A stretch of DNA of 64,000 nt from the NCBI RefSeq assembly GCF_018873765.1, contig NC_057925.1:8195568-8259567 (forward strand). The letters run 5' to 3'. This DNA comes from Telopea speciosissima. Lineage: Eukaryota > Streptophyta > Magnoliopsida > Proteales > Proteaceae. Both the position numbers and the translations under genes were made by a program. The notes below the pieces were generated by a model, which ran no database searches, was not told the DNA's origin, and worked only from the letters and a program-made list of their open reading frames with translations. Positions 1 through 10,293 of the stretch are shown here, piece by piece (position 1 is the first letter of the stretch; each line of letters starts with the position of its first letter).

Positions 1-410
1 CCCAGGCCCGACCCAGCCCTGACTCGGGGTCAGAAAAATCCAACCCTGACCCGCCCTCAGGGTCGGGCCAGGCTGACCCTGATTGGTCCTGATCTGGAGG
101 GTAGGGAGATGCATGGGCTGGCCAATCTGGGAAAGGGAGATGAATGGGCTTTGGAAAGGGAGATGCATGGGCTGGCCAGGCTAGGAAAAAGAAGAAGAAA
201 AAATAAAGAAGAAAGAACATGAAGAAGACGACAGGGTCAGGTTGGGACAGGCCAAGCTCAGCCCAAGGCCTCAACCCTAACCCGGCCCGGTCCTGACTCA
301 GGTCCAGAAATTCCTGACCCTGACCCGCCCTTGGGGCCAAGGTATCTCAACCCAGACCCTGTTCGGGCTCAGGGCGGGCTCAGGCCATCAGGGTCAAACT
401 TGCACCCCTA
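1..410. repeat. hAT-like MITE, truncated by the window start
   Basis: GC-rich sequence full of GACCC/GGGTC words, ending in TTGCACCCCTA. The same end motif and composition recur at 32420-32944 and 37331-37732, where 8 bp target duplications are visible, so this is the right-hand part of a third family member. The left end lies outside the window. Confidence 0.7.
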
Positions 411-774
411 GTTGGAAGTTCAAGAGTCCTTTGGCTTTTGGATCATTGTTTCTTCTTGGTTCATGAGGTGTGTGTGAGCCATTCTCAAGTGAAGAAGAAT
501 CAGAACAGAAAAATAAAGAGAGAAAAAGAAAAAAAAGAAGGAAGAAGTAGAGCAAGGAGATTGAGATCGCTTTTGGAGCCTTGGTGCTTCTACTACAACT
601 TTGAGATCTCTTCAAAGCAAAAGATTTTGTGAGATTCATGGTGTTTGTGTTGAAAACTTGGTTTAGTTTCTTGTGAGGTAATCTTTTTTATATTGTCTCC
701 AATTGCTTGTAAATCTCAAGTTTGAGCAAAAACTTAAGAAAATCATTGTATTCCTATTTTCTCATAATTGATTG
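411..774. other. Intergenic, no gene recognised
   Basis: Purine-rich then AT-rich sequence. Two short opposing open frames near 394-639 show no family resemblance and look like chance frames in low-complexity DNA. Confidence 0.5.
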
Positions 775-1440
775 GTGCAAGATTTAGCCCTTTGGTAAAA
801 GGATCAGCTATCATATCATCAGTGCCAATATGTTCTATTGTTACATGATGATCTTGAACGTCTTCTTTAACAAAAAATATATATTTAATTTTGATTTGTC
901 GCATTGATTCACTGAGCATTTGTTGTTTGAAAAATATAGTATTGTAGTGTTAGCACAGAAAAACCTTATTGGTCTTTCAATGGAAGAGACTACTTTAAAG
1001 TCTGTGATGAACTGCCTTAACCATGATGCCTAAAAAACTACTTGATAACACACCATCACTTATGCTAGTGGAAGAGGCTATCTTTGGTTGCTTTATGTTA
1101 TGCCAAGACACTGCTTCTCCAACAAGCATTAAATGAAGCATGAAGTAGAATTCCTTGTATCTCCACATCCAACATAATCGGAATTTGAGTAGTTGACTAA
1201 CTCCAAGTTATCAACATGCCTAGATGTGATCATATGATCTTTGTTGCCCTGAAGGTACCTTAGCGCTTTCTTTGCCATTGTCCAGTACGGTAAAATAGGG
1301 CTCTTTTGGAACCAACTCAAAAATCTCATTGTGAAGGCAATATTAGGTCTTGTATAGATCTAAGTATACATAAGACTGCCTACTGTAGATACGTAAGAGA
1401 TATTTTGCATGACCGGTTGCTCCAGACTATTCTTCAAACC
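775..1440 (-). pseudogene. Ty1/copia remnant: end of reverse transcriptase and RNase H
   Basis: On the minus strand the frames spell copia polymerase landmarks in order: YVSTVGSLMY and RPNIAF near 1340-1410, KKALRYLQGNKD near 1240-1275, then NSDYVGC and RNSTS near 1140-1190 (copia usually has SDSDFAGC and RKSTS). Near 780-890 come IEHIGTDDMIADPFTKG and neighbouring residues, the usual C-terminal part of copia RNase H. The reading frame changes and stops occur between these blocks, and no LTRs are seen. It is a dead fragment of a copy-and-paste element. Confidence 0.85.
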
Positions 1441-1896
1441 TCCATACTAACAACTTTAACTACCGCTGCTACAATTGTTGAATATTGCTTCTTCTTGAAC
1501 CATCCAAAACTTTGTCAATCGTGATTATGTGTTAGACCAATTAGATTTCCTTTCAAGGAATTATCAATAAAGTTGGTTTACTGATTTGTTAGGGGACAAG
1601 TGTTAATACCTTACATAATGTGAGAAGGGCAAATCTTATTGTAACTATTGGTGAAAAAGAAATTGTAATATTACTTTTTGCTTTTTTATTATTACATGCT
1701 TCTTCTTTTACCTTCAATGGACTAGGAAAACCTTGACCCCCCTCTCCCCCCCCCCCCCCAAAAAAAAAAGAAAAAGAAAAAGGAAAGAGACTTGAAAAAC
1801 ATATAAAACAATGAGAGCTCTTGAAAATGATAAAATGATAAGTCATTTTCAAATTATTTTGAAAACCATTTTTTATCCTTAAAATTGATAACTTTT
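1441..1896. other. Intergenic, no gene recognised
   Basis: AT-rich sequence with a C-run followed by an A-run near 1740-1770. It may contain more of the eroded copia element, but I cannot follow homology past about 1440. Confidence 0.4.
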
Positions 1897-2068
1897 GGCT
1901 TTGTTTGGTTGTAAGGGAAGTGAAGGGAAATATTTGCATTTCCTATCAAATATATTTCACGTCCTTAGAAAATATTTGCATTTTCTTACAACCAAACACA
2001 ATAAATGACTTTTCATGTCAAATATATTTCACTTCCGAATTACATTTCCCTTGCAACCAAACAGAGCC
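1897..2068. repeat. MITE with about 23 bp terminal inverted repeats
   Basis: A 172 bp element. The left end begins GGCTTTGTTTGGTTG and the right end is its near-perfect reverse complement (CAACCAAACAGAGCC), with AAGGGAA continuing the match inward on the left. There is no coding capacity. Direct flanking repeats are unclear, so I do not assign a superfamily. Confidence 0.8.
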
Positions 2069-2269
2069 TTTTAGGAATAAAACAAGGGGCATTCAAAAGA
2101 AGGTTATAACTTTTGAATTCATCACTTTGGTGAAAACAAGAAACACTCATATGCAAATGTACAATCATGAAGTGCGTAGTATTACGAAACACCATAACTG
2201 AACACTATAAACTTCTATTTTTCACTATATAACCAAAGCTATAAGTCTATAAGTAATCATCTATTATTA

Positions 2270-2440
2270 TAAGGAGAAAAGATCTCCATGGGGGGGGAGG
2301 GGGGAGTGTACCGTCCATGCCCAGACAAAGAGGCGAAACGACTACCCTCCCCCCCCCCCCCCCCATGATGCCAACATGCATGCTCTCAGACCATTGCTCC
2401 CCCCCGCAAGCACTGTGGCCATAGAACGCCAACCCTTGTT
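2270..2440. repeat. GC-rich dispersed repeat with G and C homopolymer runs
   Basis: Contains long G-runs and C-runs and a segment resembling the inside of the foldback element at 19828-19947 (gcccag..., then a gaccaccctg-like word). It is probably a decayed member of that family. Homopolymer length may be unreliable in the assembly. Confidence 0.4.
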
Positions 2441-2467
2441 ATAATAATGATAGTATATGTACATTAA

Positions 2468-2640
2468 GGTTGTGTTTGGTATGCATTCTTAGAACGCGTT
2501 CGTGGTCTAGAATGCATTCTGGGACAACATAAACTTTGGCTACATTTGGTATGCATTCTAGGTCGATTCACATTCTTGGACAAAAAAAATAACTATTTTT
2601 CTCATCTGAGAATGCGAAGGAATGCATACCAAACACAGCC
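2468..2640. repeat. MITE, TTTGGTATGCATTC family
   Basis: A 173 bp element whose two ends (GTGTTTGGTATGCATTC and GAATGCATACCAAACAC) are inverted repeats. The same motif occurs at both outer ends of the interrupted element flanking the gypsy insertion. No open frame. Confidence 0.75.
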
Positions 2641-2944
2641 TTGTTTGGTACACATTCTAAATTCTTAGAATGGAATCAAGAATGGACCTTGTTCTAGAAT
2701 GGAAAAAAAAACCATTCCACATTCTTGTTCCGCTTATCCTACGTTACGACTCCTGACTTCGAACATGATTAGAGACTGTGCCTCTGCAACTCAAACATTA
2801 TGTCATTCCTCTGCTCGTTCTTCGTTTGCCCAATTATTCCTTCAAGGTCATGCAACTATAGATGTGAGGCTTTAAGGTTCGCCTGATTAGGGACTCTGAA
2901 TGAATGATAGAGATGCAAAGATAAAGACGACTTATGTAGGAAGT
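2641..2944. repeat. Left half of a MITE interrupted by the gypsy element
   Basis: Starts TTGTTTGGTACACATTCT. The sequence immediately right of the gypsy element ends at about 9844 with AGAATGCATACCAAACAT, its approximate inverted repeat. The two halves (about 300 and 285 bp) would rejoin into one element of about 0.6 kb once the gypsy insertion and its duplicated GAAGT are removed. The end match is imperfect, so this is a good but not certain reading. Confidence 0.5.
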
Positions 2945-3274
2945 TGTTATAATACTGGGTGACGTGGATGGCTAGGCCAACAAGACAGCCGATAGGGATG
3001 GAGTCACGCGAATAGCAACACTACGAAGGAGCATGCTCCAGAGAATGAAGCCTGTATTCTTAAGGGACTATGAGTGAAAACGGTTAGAGAGTGTGAGCTA
3101 TCACTAAAGGGGTTGAGCGTAGTAAATTGTTCTAACTAAATTGTAAGGCTCTTATATAAAGGAGTATGAATAGTAATGAAAGGCATGAGCCAATTCTCTG
3201 TCTTCTCTGATTCTCTTAAGGAGGTTACCACCCTCAAAGTAGTATTATCACCCATCTATTCCCAGATCCTAACA
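2945..3274 (+). repeat. 5' LTR of the gypsy element
   Basis: Starts TGTTATAATACTGGGTG and ends CCTAACA. It matches 9230-9559 over its full length with scattered substitutions and no length change, so the insertion is moderately old. It contains TATATAAAGG near 3152-3161, a likely promoter TATA. A primer-binding site should follow directly (CATTGGTGCTTTCATT); I do not assign its tRNA. Confidence 0.92.
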
Positions 3275-3311
3275 CATTGGTGCTTTCATTCCGCCTGAAA
3301 CTCCCTCCGCC

Positions 3312-4462
3312 ATGGCTGAAGGTACCCACCTCCGTCAACTCGACGATGCTATCAAGTCTCTGCGCGATTCCCTTTCCACTCAAGGCCAGCAACTCGACTT
3401 CCTTCAGAATAGTTTCACCCAACAGCAACAATCCATCTTTGATCTCATCACCAGCTTCACCGCCATGGATGGCGGTCTTGAACAGGCCCTCCATCTTCCC
3501 TCCCGCTCCCTTCCTGAATCTCCCCTGGGCCAATCTTCCAATTCCATTCCTCCACCACTTGTTTCCCTTCCCATCCAGATTCGTGCCGTTCGTCTCAAGT
3601 TCCCTCGTTTCGATGGCGTCAAACCTCTCGGCTGGATCTTTAAGGCTGAACATTTCTTCAACTACCATGGCACGATTGATGACCAACGCCTCATCGTCTC
3701 TTCCTTTCACATGGATGGACCGGCTTTGCAGTGGTTTCAATGGATGCATCGCAACATCCAATTTACTTCCTGGCATGCCTTCACCAGAGCCTTGGAAATT
3801 CACTTCGGCCCATCAAAATTTGACGATCCACAGCGCGCTTTGGCTAAGCTTACACAGACTGCCTCTGTTGCAGAGTACTAGACAAGCTTGAAACTCTAGC
3901 CAATCGCATCTACAATGTTTCACCCTCGTTCCTGCTCAGTTGTTTTATCTCAGGGTTGAAGACTGACATACGCAACGGTTTTGGGGTTTCGTCCTACGTT
4001 GATGGCGCAAGCGGTGGGACTAGCACGTCTACAGGAGTCTAAATTCAACGAGACTCTTCGCTTCCAGTCTAAATTCAACGAGACTCGTCGACTCCACGTG
4101 GCCCACTTTTATCTTTACCGGTACCACCGGCTAATTCGATCACTGCCTCTGCTCCTCCCCGTTTCCCGATAAAGCGCCTCTCACCTGTGGAAATGCAACA
4201 ACGTCGCGACCGGGGGCTTTGTTACAATTGCAATGAAAAGTATTCCCCGGGGCATCGCTGTAAGGCTCGGCAACTTTTTCTCCTGAAATACGATGAAGAC
4301 AAGGATCCTGCGCCTCCGACCATTGACGAAGTGGATCTCACTGTTCCAGACCCACCCCCTGAGAATCTCCCACAAACGGAAATATCCTTCCACACACTGA
4401 ATGGTCACTCCTCCCCCATGACACTGCGCTTCACCGGCGTCATTGCTGGAGTGCCTGTCTAG
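3312..4462 (+). pseudogene. gag remnant with zinc knuckle
   Basis: An open frame from 3312 gives a 189-residue Gag part: an N-terminal glutamine-rich helix region, then the retrotransposon Gag signature around FPRFDG, GWIFKAEHFF and DGPALQWFQW. It ends at a TAG at 3879-3881 (inference: a mutation, because gag homology should continue). A separate frame at 4187-4462 has the zinc knuckle CYNCNEKYSPGHRC (from about 4220), the form usual in plant chromoviruses. The stretch between the two is frameshifted and includes a short direct duplication (TCTAAATTCAACGAGACTC near 4038 and 4068). Confidence 0.85.
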
Positions 4463-7144
4463 GTGTTGGTCGACAGCGACAGCACCCATAATTTCCTGCA
4501 GTCCCACATGGCTCATCACCTCAGTCTTCCGATCGAAGAAACAACCCCCGTGAAGGTGTTAGTGGGGAATGGTGCTCGGCTAGCCACCGAAGGCATTGTA
4601 CGATAGTTGCAGGTCCTGCTTAATGGCCACCCTATCCTTATTGATGCGTTCATTTTGCCTTTGGCAGGTGCCGATGTCATCTTGGGTGTACAATGGCTCT
4701 CGCAGCTTGGTCCAGTGTTATTTGATTACGCCAAGCTGACACTGCAGTTCCACGATGGCGACAATACTGTTCTCCTTCAGGGGACAGCACCACCATCGCC
4801 ATCCCAGCTGCAGCTTCATCAACTCCATCGATTGGTTGAGACGGATGCCTTTGCTACATTCCTCCACCTGGAGCTTCTCACATCCACGGCTTCACCACCT
4901 ATACAACCTGTCAATGCAGATCTGGAAGCCCTTCTCAATTCTTATGCCTCAGTTTTTGAAGCTCCTAAGGAATTACCACCACATCGCCCACAGGATCATG
5001 CAATTCATCTATAACCAGGGACGGAGCCAGTCAATGTGCGGCCATACCGCTGTCCCCATTTCCAAAAGATCAAGATCGAACGATTGGTGGCTAAGATGTT
5101 ACAGTCCAGCATCATCCGTCCGAGTACCAGCCCATATTCCTCCCTAGTGTTACTAGTGCGTAAATGAGACGGGACCTAGAGATTTTGTGTAGATTACAGG
5201 GCTCTTAATGCCATGACCGTGAAAGATCGTTTTCCCATTCCCACTGTGGATGAATTGTTTGACGAGTTACACGGTGCTGTGTTCTTCTCTAAATTGGACC
5301 TTCAAGCAGGATATCATCAAATATGCGTCCATGCCGGTGACGGCCACAAAACAGCTTTCAGGACCCATGACGGCCACTATGAATTCCTTGTGATGCCATT
5401 TGGGCTCACAAATGCCCCCTCCACTTTTCAGGCCATGATGAATGACGTTTTTCGGCCGTTCTTGCGGAAGTTTGTTCTTATTTTTTTTGATGACCTGCTC
5501 ATATATAGCTCCACTTGGTCTCAACATCTAGAACATCTATGCACTGTTCTGCAGACCTTGGCTGCACACTCCCTGTTTGCCAAACGCTCAAAGTGTGAGT
5601 TTGGGCAACATTCTATCGAGTACCTGGGCCATATCGTCTCCTCCAAAGGGGTGGAAATGGATCGAGCGAAGATCGCAGCCATGCTTGATTGGCCGGTTCC
5701 AACTTGCCTTAAGGGATTACGAGGATTCCTCGATCTCACAGGGTATTACCGTCAATTCATTCAGGGTTATTCCAATATTGCCGCTCCCCTGACGGATTTG
5801 CTCAAAAAAGGGGGATTCGAATGGAACACTACAGCGCAGAGTGCCTTCAAGGCTTTACGCACTGCCATGACGATAGCGCCGGTTCTGGCTTTATCGGATT
5901 TTTTTACAACCTTCGTGGTCGAGACTGATGCGTCTGGCAGGGGTATAGGAGCAATATTGTCCCAGCATAATCATCCAGTTGCTTATTTCAGCAAGAAACT
6001 CTCGCCTCAAATGCAAGCCACCTCCACCTATGTTCGAGAGATGTACGCAATTACACAAGCTGTGATGCGTTGGCGGCAATTTTTGCTGGGCCAAAAATTT
6101 ATTATTCGTACTGATCAGCGCAGCTTGAAGGAATTAACAGCACAAACGATTCAGACCCCTGAACAACAACAATGGTTATCGAAACTTCTGGGATTTGTGT
6201 TCGAAATCTCATATCTTCCCGGCAAGGACAACGCGGCCGCTGATACCCTGTCCCGACCACCATCCACAGAAGGGTCCATCCTCGCCTTCACATATGGAAT
6301 TCCAGATTTTTTGCCTCAATTACGGCCTGAAGTTGCCACACTGCCAGAGCTCCAGGATATTTGTAATGGTCTCCAGACAAACCCATCAGCTTATATTGGT
6401 TATTCATTGAAAGATGGATTGCTCTTTTACAACAAGAGACTAGTTATTGGGTCGTCCTCCTCTCTCTGCTCCATGTTCCTAAGGGAGTTCCACTCTTCAC
6501 CCACGGGGGGGCACGCTGGGTTTCTGCGCACATATAATAGAATTGCTGCTAATCTCTATTGGAGGGGCATGCGCCAAACCATTAAATAGTTTGTGGCCAA
6601 ATGTCAAGTCTGCCAGCAAGTCAAGGCATCTACCACATCCCCAGCAGGACTCTTGCAACCCCTCCCCATACTTGAACAAGTTTGGGAAGACATGGCAATG
6701 GATTTCATTGCAGGGTTGCCTACTTTTCTGGGGAAATCAGCAATTCTATTGGTGGTTGACAGACTCACGAAATATGCCTACTTCTGCGCATTAGCCAGCG
6801 GTTTCACTAGTCATAAGGTCGCCGAGGTCTTTGCAACGTAAATCACCAGATTGCATGGCCTTCCAAGGACAATTGTGAGTGACCGCGACCCCCTATTTCT
6901 GAGTTCATTTTGGAAAGAACTGCTTCGATTACAGGGTACATCTCTAGCCATGAGTACAGCGTATCACCCGCAGTCGGATGGACAGACAGAAGCTTTGAAT
7001 CGTTGTCTTGAAATGTACCTCCGTAGTTTTGTCATGGATACTCCAAAGCAGTGGGTGAAATTCCTAGCTTGGGCTGAATATTGGTATAACACCTCCTACC
7101 ATCACTCCGCAGGGATAACCCCCTTCCAAGCTCTTTATGGTCGT
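4463..7144 (+). pseudogene. pol remnant: protease, reverse transcriptase, RNase H, integrase core
   Basis: The protease site at about 4469-4500 reads DSDSTHNF where DSGSTHNF is usual, so a conserved active-site residue is lost; a TAG precedes it. The reverse transcriptase runs open from 5213, with FFSKLDLQAGYHQ, MPFGLTNAP and the catalytic FFDD. RNase H follows (ETDASGRGIGA, then YLPGKDNAAADTLSR). The integrase zinc region (HSSPTGGH, then CQVCQQ) is split by a TAG at 6587-6589. The core keeps its DDE residues (MDF, SDRDP, GQTEALN) but has another stop at 6839-6841. The 458-residue frame at 5213-6589 is therefore a fragment of a dead polyprotein, not a cellular gene. The frame is broken at 7144 by the nested LTR. 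Confidence 0.9.
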
Positions 7145-8607
7145 TGTAGACACTGAATTTTGTCACCCCCCGGCGATGATGACAACAGGACACGGACAGA
7201 CATCGGTATCTCTCTCAAGAAGGACTCTTGTCCCTACATATAAACCAAATCACCCTAACATCCCTAAAATGACTTATAAGACCCTTTTATCAAATGCTGA
7301 AGGAGGTACTGCTCACCCTCCCCCACCACGGCGGTCCCGCTAGCCGGTTAGTGGGCCGTGGGGGTCTTGGGGGCAGGCAGCCCCCCTGTGGGGGGTGTAG
7401 GGGGGCTCCGCCCCCTGACAGGAAATTTCCTGAAGAGTCAGAAGGGAGCCAAAAATCCAAAAAATAAGGAAAAATGGCACTGCGCTCCTACGACGTCGTG
7501 GACTCTTCCCACGGCGCCGTGGACGCCTTCCCACGGCACCGTGGGCGCCTTCCCACGACACCGTGGGGATGTGTACCAGATTTCCACGGTACCATGAGGG
7601 GGTGTGACATCAGCCTGCTGATGTCACCCACGGCGCCGTGGAGGACTTAGCTGGCCAGGAGAGAGAGGGGACCCCTCCCTATAAATAGGAGGGTCTCCCC
7701 CCCTCATTTCTCAAGCTTTTCTCGGGTAAGGAGACCCTCCAGAGCTTGTTTTCCCCCCTTTCACCCTCTTTTCCTCCGTCTTTCCCTCTTGAGTATGTGA
7801 GTGAGTGGAGTTCTTCGACTTGGGTAGATCCTTCGGTTACCCATCCAAGCATAGAGCGATTCTGCTCTCAGGTATTTTTATCCCGTCAGTATACGGATAA
7901 CGAAAAACCCCCTTTACAGCCGTTATTCTGTCTGTATACAGATAACGAAAATCTCTTATATAGCCGTTACTCTGCCCGAAGTCTGAGTGACAAAACTCAT
8001 CTCGTATAACCTCATTCTGTCCGACAAGAGAGAGACAAGCCGATCGTCCGTCTCCACCTGAGTCGTGGGACATCACATATTTCGCCCTCGGTGCGCTTTC
8101 ATTCATTTCTTGCATTTCTAGACAGGTATCTGTCTCTTTCCCTTTCATTATTTTTGGCATAATGTAGACAATTAAAGCAACTCGTTTAGTGTACATAATA
8201 GATGATTTTCTCTTCCTTTGTCAAGATTAGTGTATCATAATTTAGCCTTACATATTAGTACAAGATATATTATCAAGGGAGAATATTCAAAAACAAGCAT
8301 CTAGTAGAAAGACCGGTTTATCTGGGCGAGGTGGGTGCCTAACACCTTCCCACCCTCGTAACCTGACTACTTACCTTGAATCTCTGACCAGACCATATGG
8401 AATCAAGTAACCCTTTCCGCTAACCCCGAATGGAGCTACACCCATTGGGTCCTAGGCCCTAATCCTAGGTGGCGACTCCATTTCTTTATAAAGCAGGATC
8501 CCAATCCCCATGATGATATATCGGAATGATACGCCGTTATTCATCGAAGCCAATCCTTGTCGCCATAAGGCTGAGGAACCCTCGTCCCGAGGACCACGGT
8601 ACTTACA
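7145..8607. mobile_element. Solo LTR (1463 bp) nested in the gypsy integrase
   Basis: Begins TGTAGACACTGAATTTTG and ends ACTTACA (TGTA...TACA ends). It splits the integrase frame exactly after LYGR; the gypsy frame resumes at 8613 with LAPTLIRYIPGTS. Flanks are GTCGT (7140-7144) and GTTAT (8608-8612); the CG to TA change is what methylated CpG decay would produce. It contains a promoter-like TATAAATAG at about 7680 and no internal coding region, so it is an LTR left after recombination of a different, larger gypsy element. Boundaries follow from the restored host frame. Confidence 0.8.
7500..7650. repeat. Array of CCACGGCGCCGTGG-like palindromes inside the solo LTR
   Basis: At least four spaced copies of a 14 bp perfect or near-perfect palindrome: CCACGGCGCCGTGG near 7517 and 7628, CCACGGCACCGTGG near 7540, CCACGACACCGTGG near 7554. 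A degenerate copy lies near 7582. They sit just upstream of the LTR TATA box (about 7680), where retrotransposon enhancers lie. Function is not known. Confidence 0.6.
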
Positions 8608-9229
8608 GTTATCTTGCCCCAACTCTCATTAGGTATATACCTGGAACTTCGGAGGTGGAGGCAGTGGATCAGAACTTAAAGGCTAGAGATGAAATTCTCC
8701 ATGTGCTCAAGACCAATCTTCACCGTGCCTAGGCGCATATGAAACAGCAGGCTGACAAAGGACGGCTTGATAAACAGTTTGAAGTTGGGGATTGGGTCTT
8801 TGTGAAGTTACAGCCATATCGATAGTAGTCGGTTGCCCTACGCCTCAATCAAAAGCTTGGCCGACGTTTCTTTGGACCATTTCCAGTAGTACGAAGGATT
8901 GGCAAGGTGGCTTATGAGTTGGAACTTCCCCAGGAGGCCAAGATACATCCTGTTTTTCACATCTCCCTTCTAAAGAAATGTCATGGGGATCCCACTTCTC
9001 AATCATTGCCAACTCCTCTTCAAGGTGCGAATGAGGTTGCTACACCCACGCCACTAGCAGTTCTCAACTTCAGGCGCATCAAACACCAGGGCCAGTGGGT
9101 GTCTTAGGCACTGGTTCAGTGGTAGGATCTTGCTTTGGAAGAAGCTACTTGGGAGGATGTCTCACAGCTTCAACACCTCTACCCATATTTGAACCTTGAG
9201 GACAAGGTTCCTTCCCAAGCAGGTGGCAA
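8608..9229 (+). pseudogene. Integrase C-terminus and chromodomain-like tail of the gypsy element
   Basis: Continues the polyprotein after the nested LTR: GTSEVEAVDQNL, then (after a TAG at about 8730) the GPFPV-like integrase tail (8877-8990, KVAYELELP and [11 protein letters not shown]). Then comes a chromodomain-like segment ([27 protein letters not shown]) typical of Reina and Tekay elements. A stop at about 9105 separates the two. The sequence directly before the 3' LTR is where the polypurine tract should be, but it is not a clean one. Confidence 0.8.
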
Positions 9230-9559
9230 TGTTACAATACTGGGTGACGTGGATGGCCAGGCCAACAAGATAGCTGATAGGGATGGAGTCACGCAAATAG
9301 CAACACTACGAAGGAGCATGCGCCAGAGAATGAAGCCTGTATTCTTAAGGGACTATGAGTGAAAACGGTTAGAGAGTGTGAGCTGTCACTAAAGGGGTTG
9401 AGCATATCAGATTGTTCTAACTAAATTGTAAGGCTCTTATATAAAGGAGTATGAATAGTAATGAAAGGCATGAGCCAATTTTCTGTCTTCTCTGTTTCTC
9501 TTAAGGAGGTTACTACCCTCGAAGTAGTATTATCACCCATCTGTTCCCAGATCCTAACA
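9230..9559 (+). repeat. 3' LTR of the gypsy element
   Basis: Pair of 2945-3274, same length, starts TGTTACAATACTGGG and ends CCTAACA, followed by the target duplication GAAGT. Confidence 0.92.
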
Positions 9560-9844
9560 GAAGTGAGCAATGACAACCATGCATATTTGATGTTCTTTTA
9601 TAATTTTATACAAAATGCAAGCTTTTTGTCGGTGTTCTAGTGTTAAATTGTCAAAATTTGGTAGTAATCCATGCAGTGTTCGACGAAATGCTTAAGTATT
9701 CTGAAAACTTTCTCCAAAATAAAATGCATTTTAAAACGAACGCATACCCAAACAATGTTCACATTCTCTCATTGGGAATGTATTCTATGTTTTTGAGAAT
9801 GGAAATGTGCATTCTCAGAATAAGAATGCATACCAAACATAGCC
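9560..9844. repeat. Right half of the MITE interrupted by the gypsy element
   Basis: Runs from the gypsy insertion point to AGAATGCATACCAAACATAGCC. Its end is an approximate inverted repeat of 2641-2680. Confidence 0.5.
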
Positions 9845-10198
9845 TAAAAGTGGGTCCATGGTTTTGGGAGAGGGGGCAAGTAATATCTTCGGAACCTGCC
9901 CCATGTCTCTTTAGCCCAGAGGGCTTGGGCCTTACCAGGTTCCAATCCAATGGCCCATTGGTTTCGGCAAATTCTCTACCCCTACGGCCCTACCGCAGAG
10001 AGATCCACGAAAAAGGTAAAACTGGGTAACAGGGCCAGTGCAGGCATTCAATAAAGAAGGTCAGAGTTTCAAAACAAACCCAACGAACTAACCACAACCA
10101 TTTGATTCCCCCACCGTCATCCTGACCCTTCATTTTCAAATGCCCCGCCCAATTCAAATTCAAAATATAAACAAATCGAGCCGTTAAGGGGGCCCTCC
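9845..10198. other. Upstream region of TOP2 copy 1
   Basis: Non-coding. On the reverse strand CCTTAACGGC (10181-10190) has the AACGG core of plant M-phase (MSA) elements, with about two mismatches to the YCYAACGGYYA consensus. Topoisomerase II is a G2/M gene in plants, so the site is plausible but weak. Confidence 0.35.
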
Positions 10199-10207
10199 TA
10201 TATAAAT
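10199..10207 (+). promoter_or_regulatory. TATA box of TOP2 copy 1
   Basis: TATATAAAT about 90 bp before the ATG at 10294, followed by a CT-rich leader (CTCTCTCGCTCTC), a usual plant core-promoter arrangement. In copy 2 the matching place (40821-40850) reads CCTTAATACCC and has no TATAAA. Confidence 0.65.
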
Positions 10208-10293
10208 CCCCTAAACCCTCTCCTGTTTGCTGCTCCTCTCTCGCTCTCTCTGACACAAACTCTGTGTCTCCCTGACCATCTCTCCTCACCGCT

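Larger units (their letters stand above)
2945..9559 (+). mobile_element. Ty3/gypsy LTR retrotransposon, Reina-like chromovirus, inactive
   Basis: The element is bounded by 330 bp LTRs (2945-3274 and 9230-9559) that begin TG and end CA, flanked by a perfect 5 bp target duplication GAAGT (2940-2944 and 9560-9564). Minus the 1.46 kb LTR nested at 7145-8607, it is about 5.15 kb, the size usual for the Reina clade. Domain order on the plus strand is gag, zinc knuckle, protease, reverse transcriptase, RNase H, integrase and a C-terminal chromodomain-like tail ending LEDKV, the order expected of Ty3/gypsy chromoviruses. Stop codons in gag, before protease, between RNase H and integrase and inside integrase, plus the nested LTR, make it non-functional. 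Clade assignment is inferred from size and tail, not from a tree. Confidence 0.9.

Noticed and set aside
1740-1770. C-run followed by A-run (and similar G/C runs at 2290-2365 and 24722-24734) as a functional motif
   Set aside because: Homopolymer runs in repeat DNA, prone to assembly error; nothing else supports a function.
3234-3891. Alternative frames of about 190-200 codons over the gag start
   Set aside because: The 3312 frame has Gag signatures; the others are shadows.
5213-6589. 458-codon frame as a cellular gene
   Set aside because: It is reverse transcriptase plus RNase H of a gypsy element with stops and LTRs around it.
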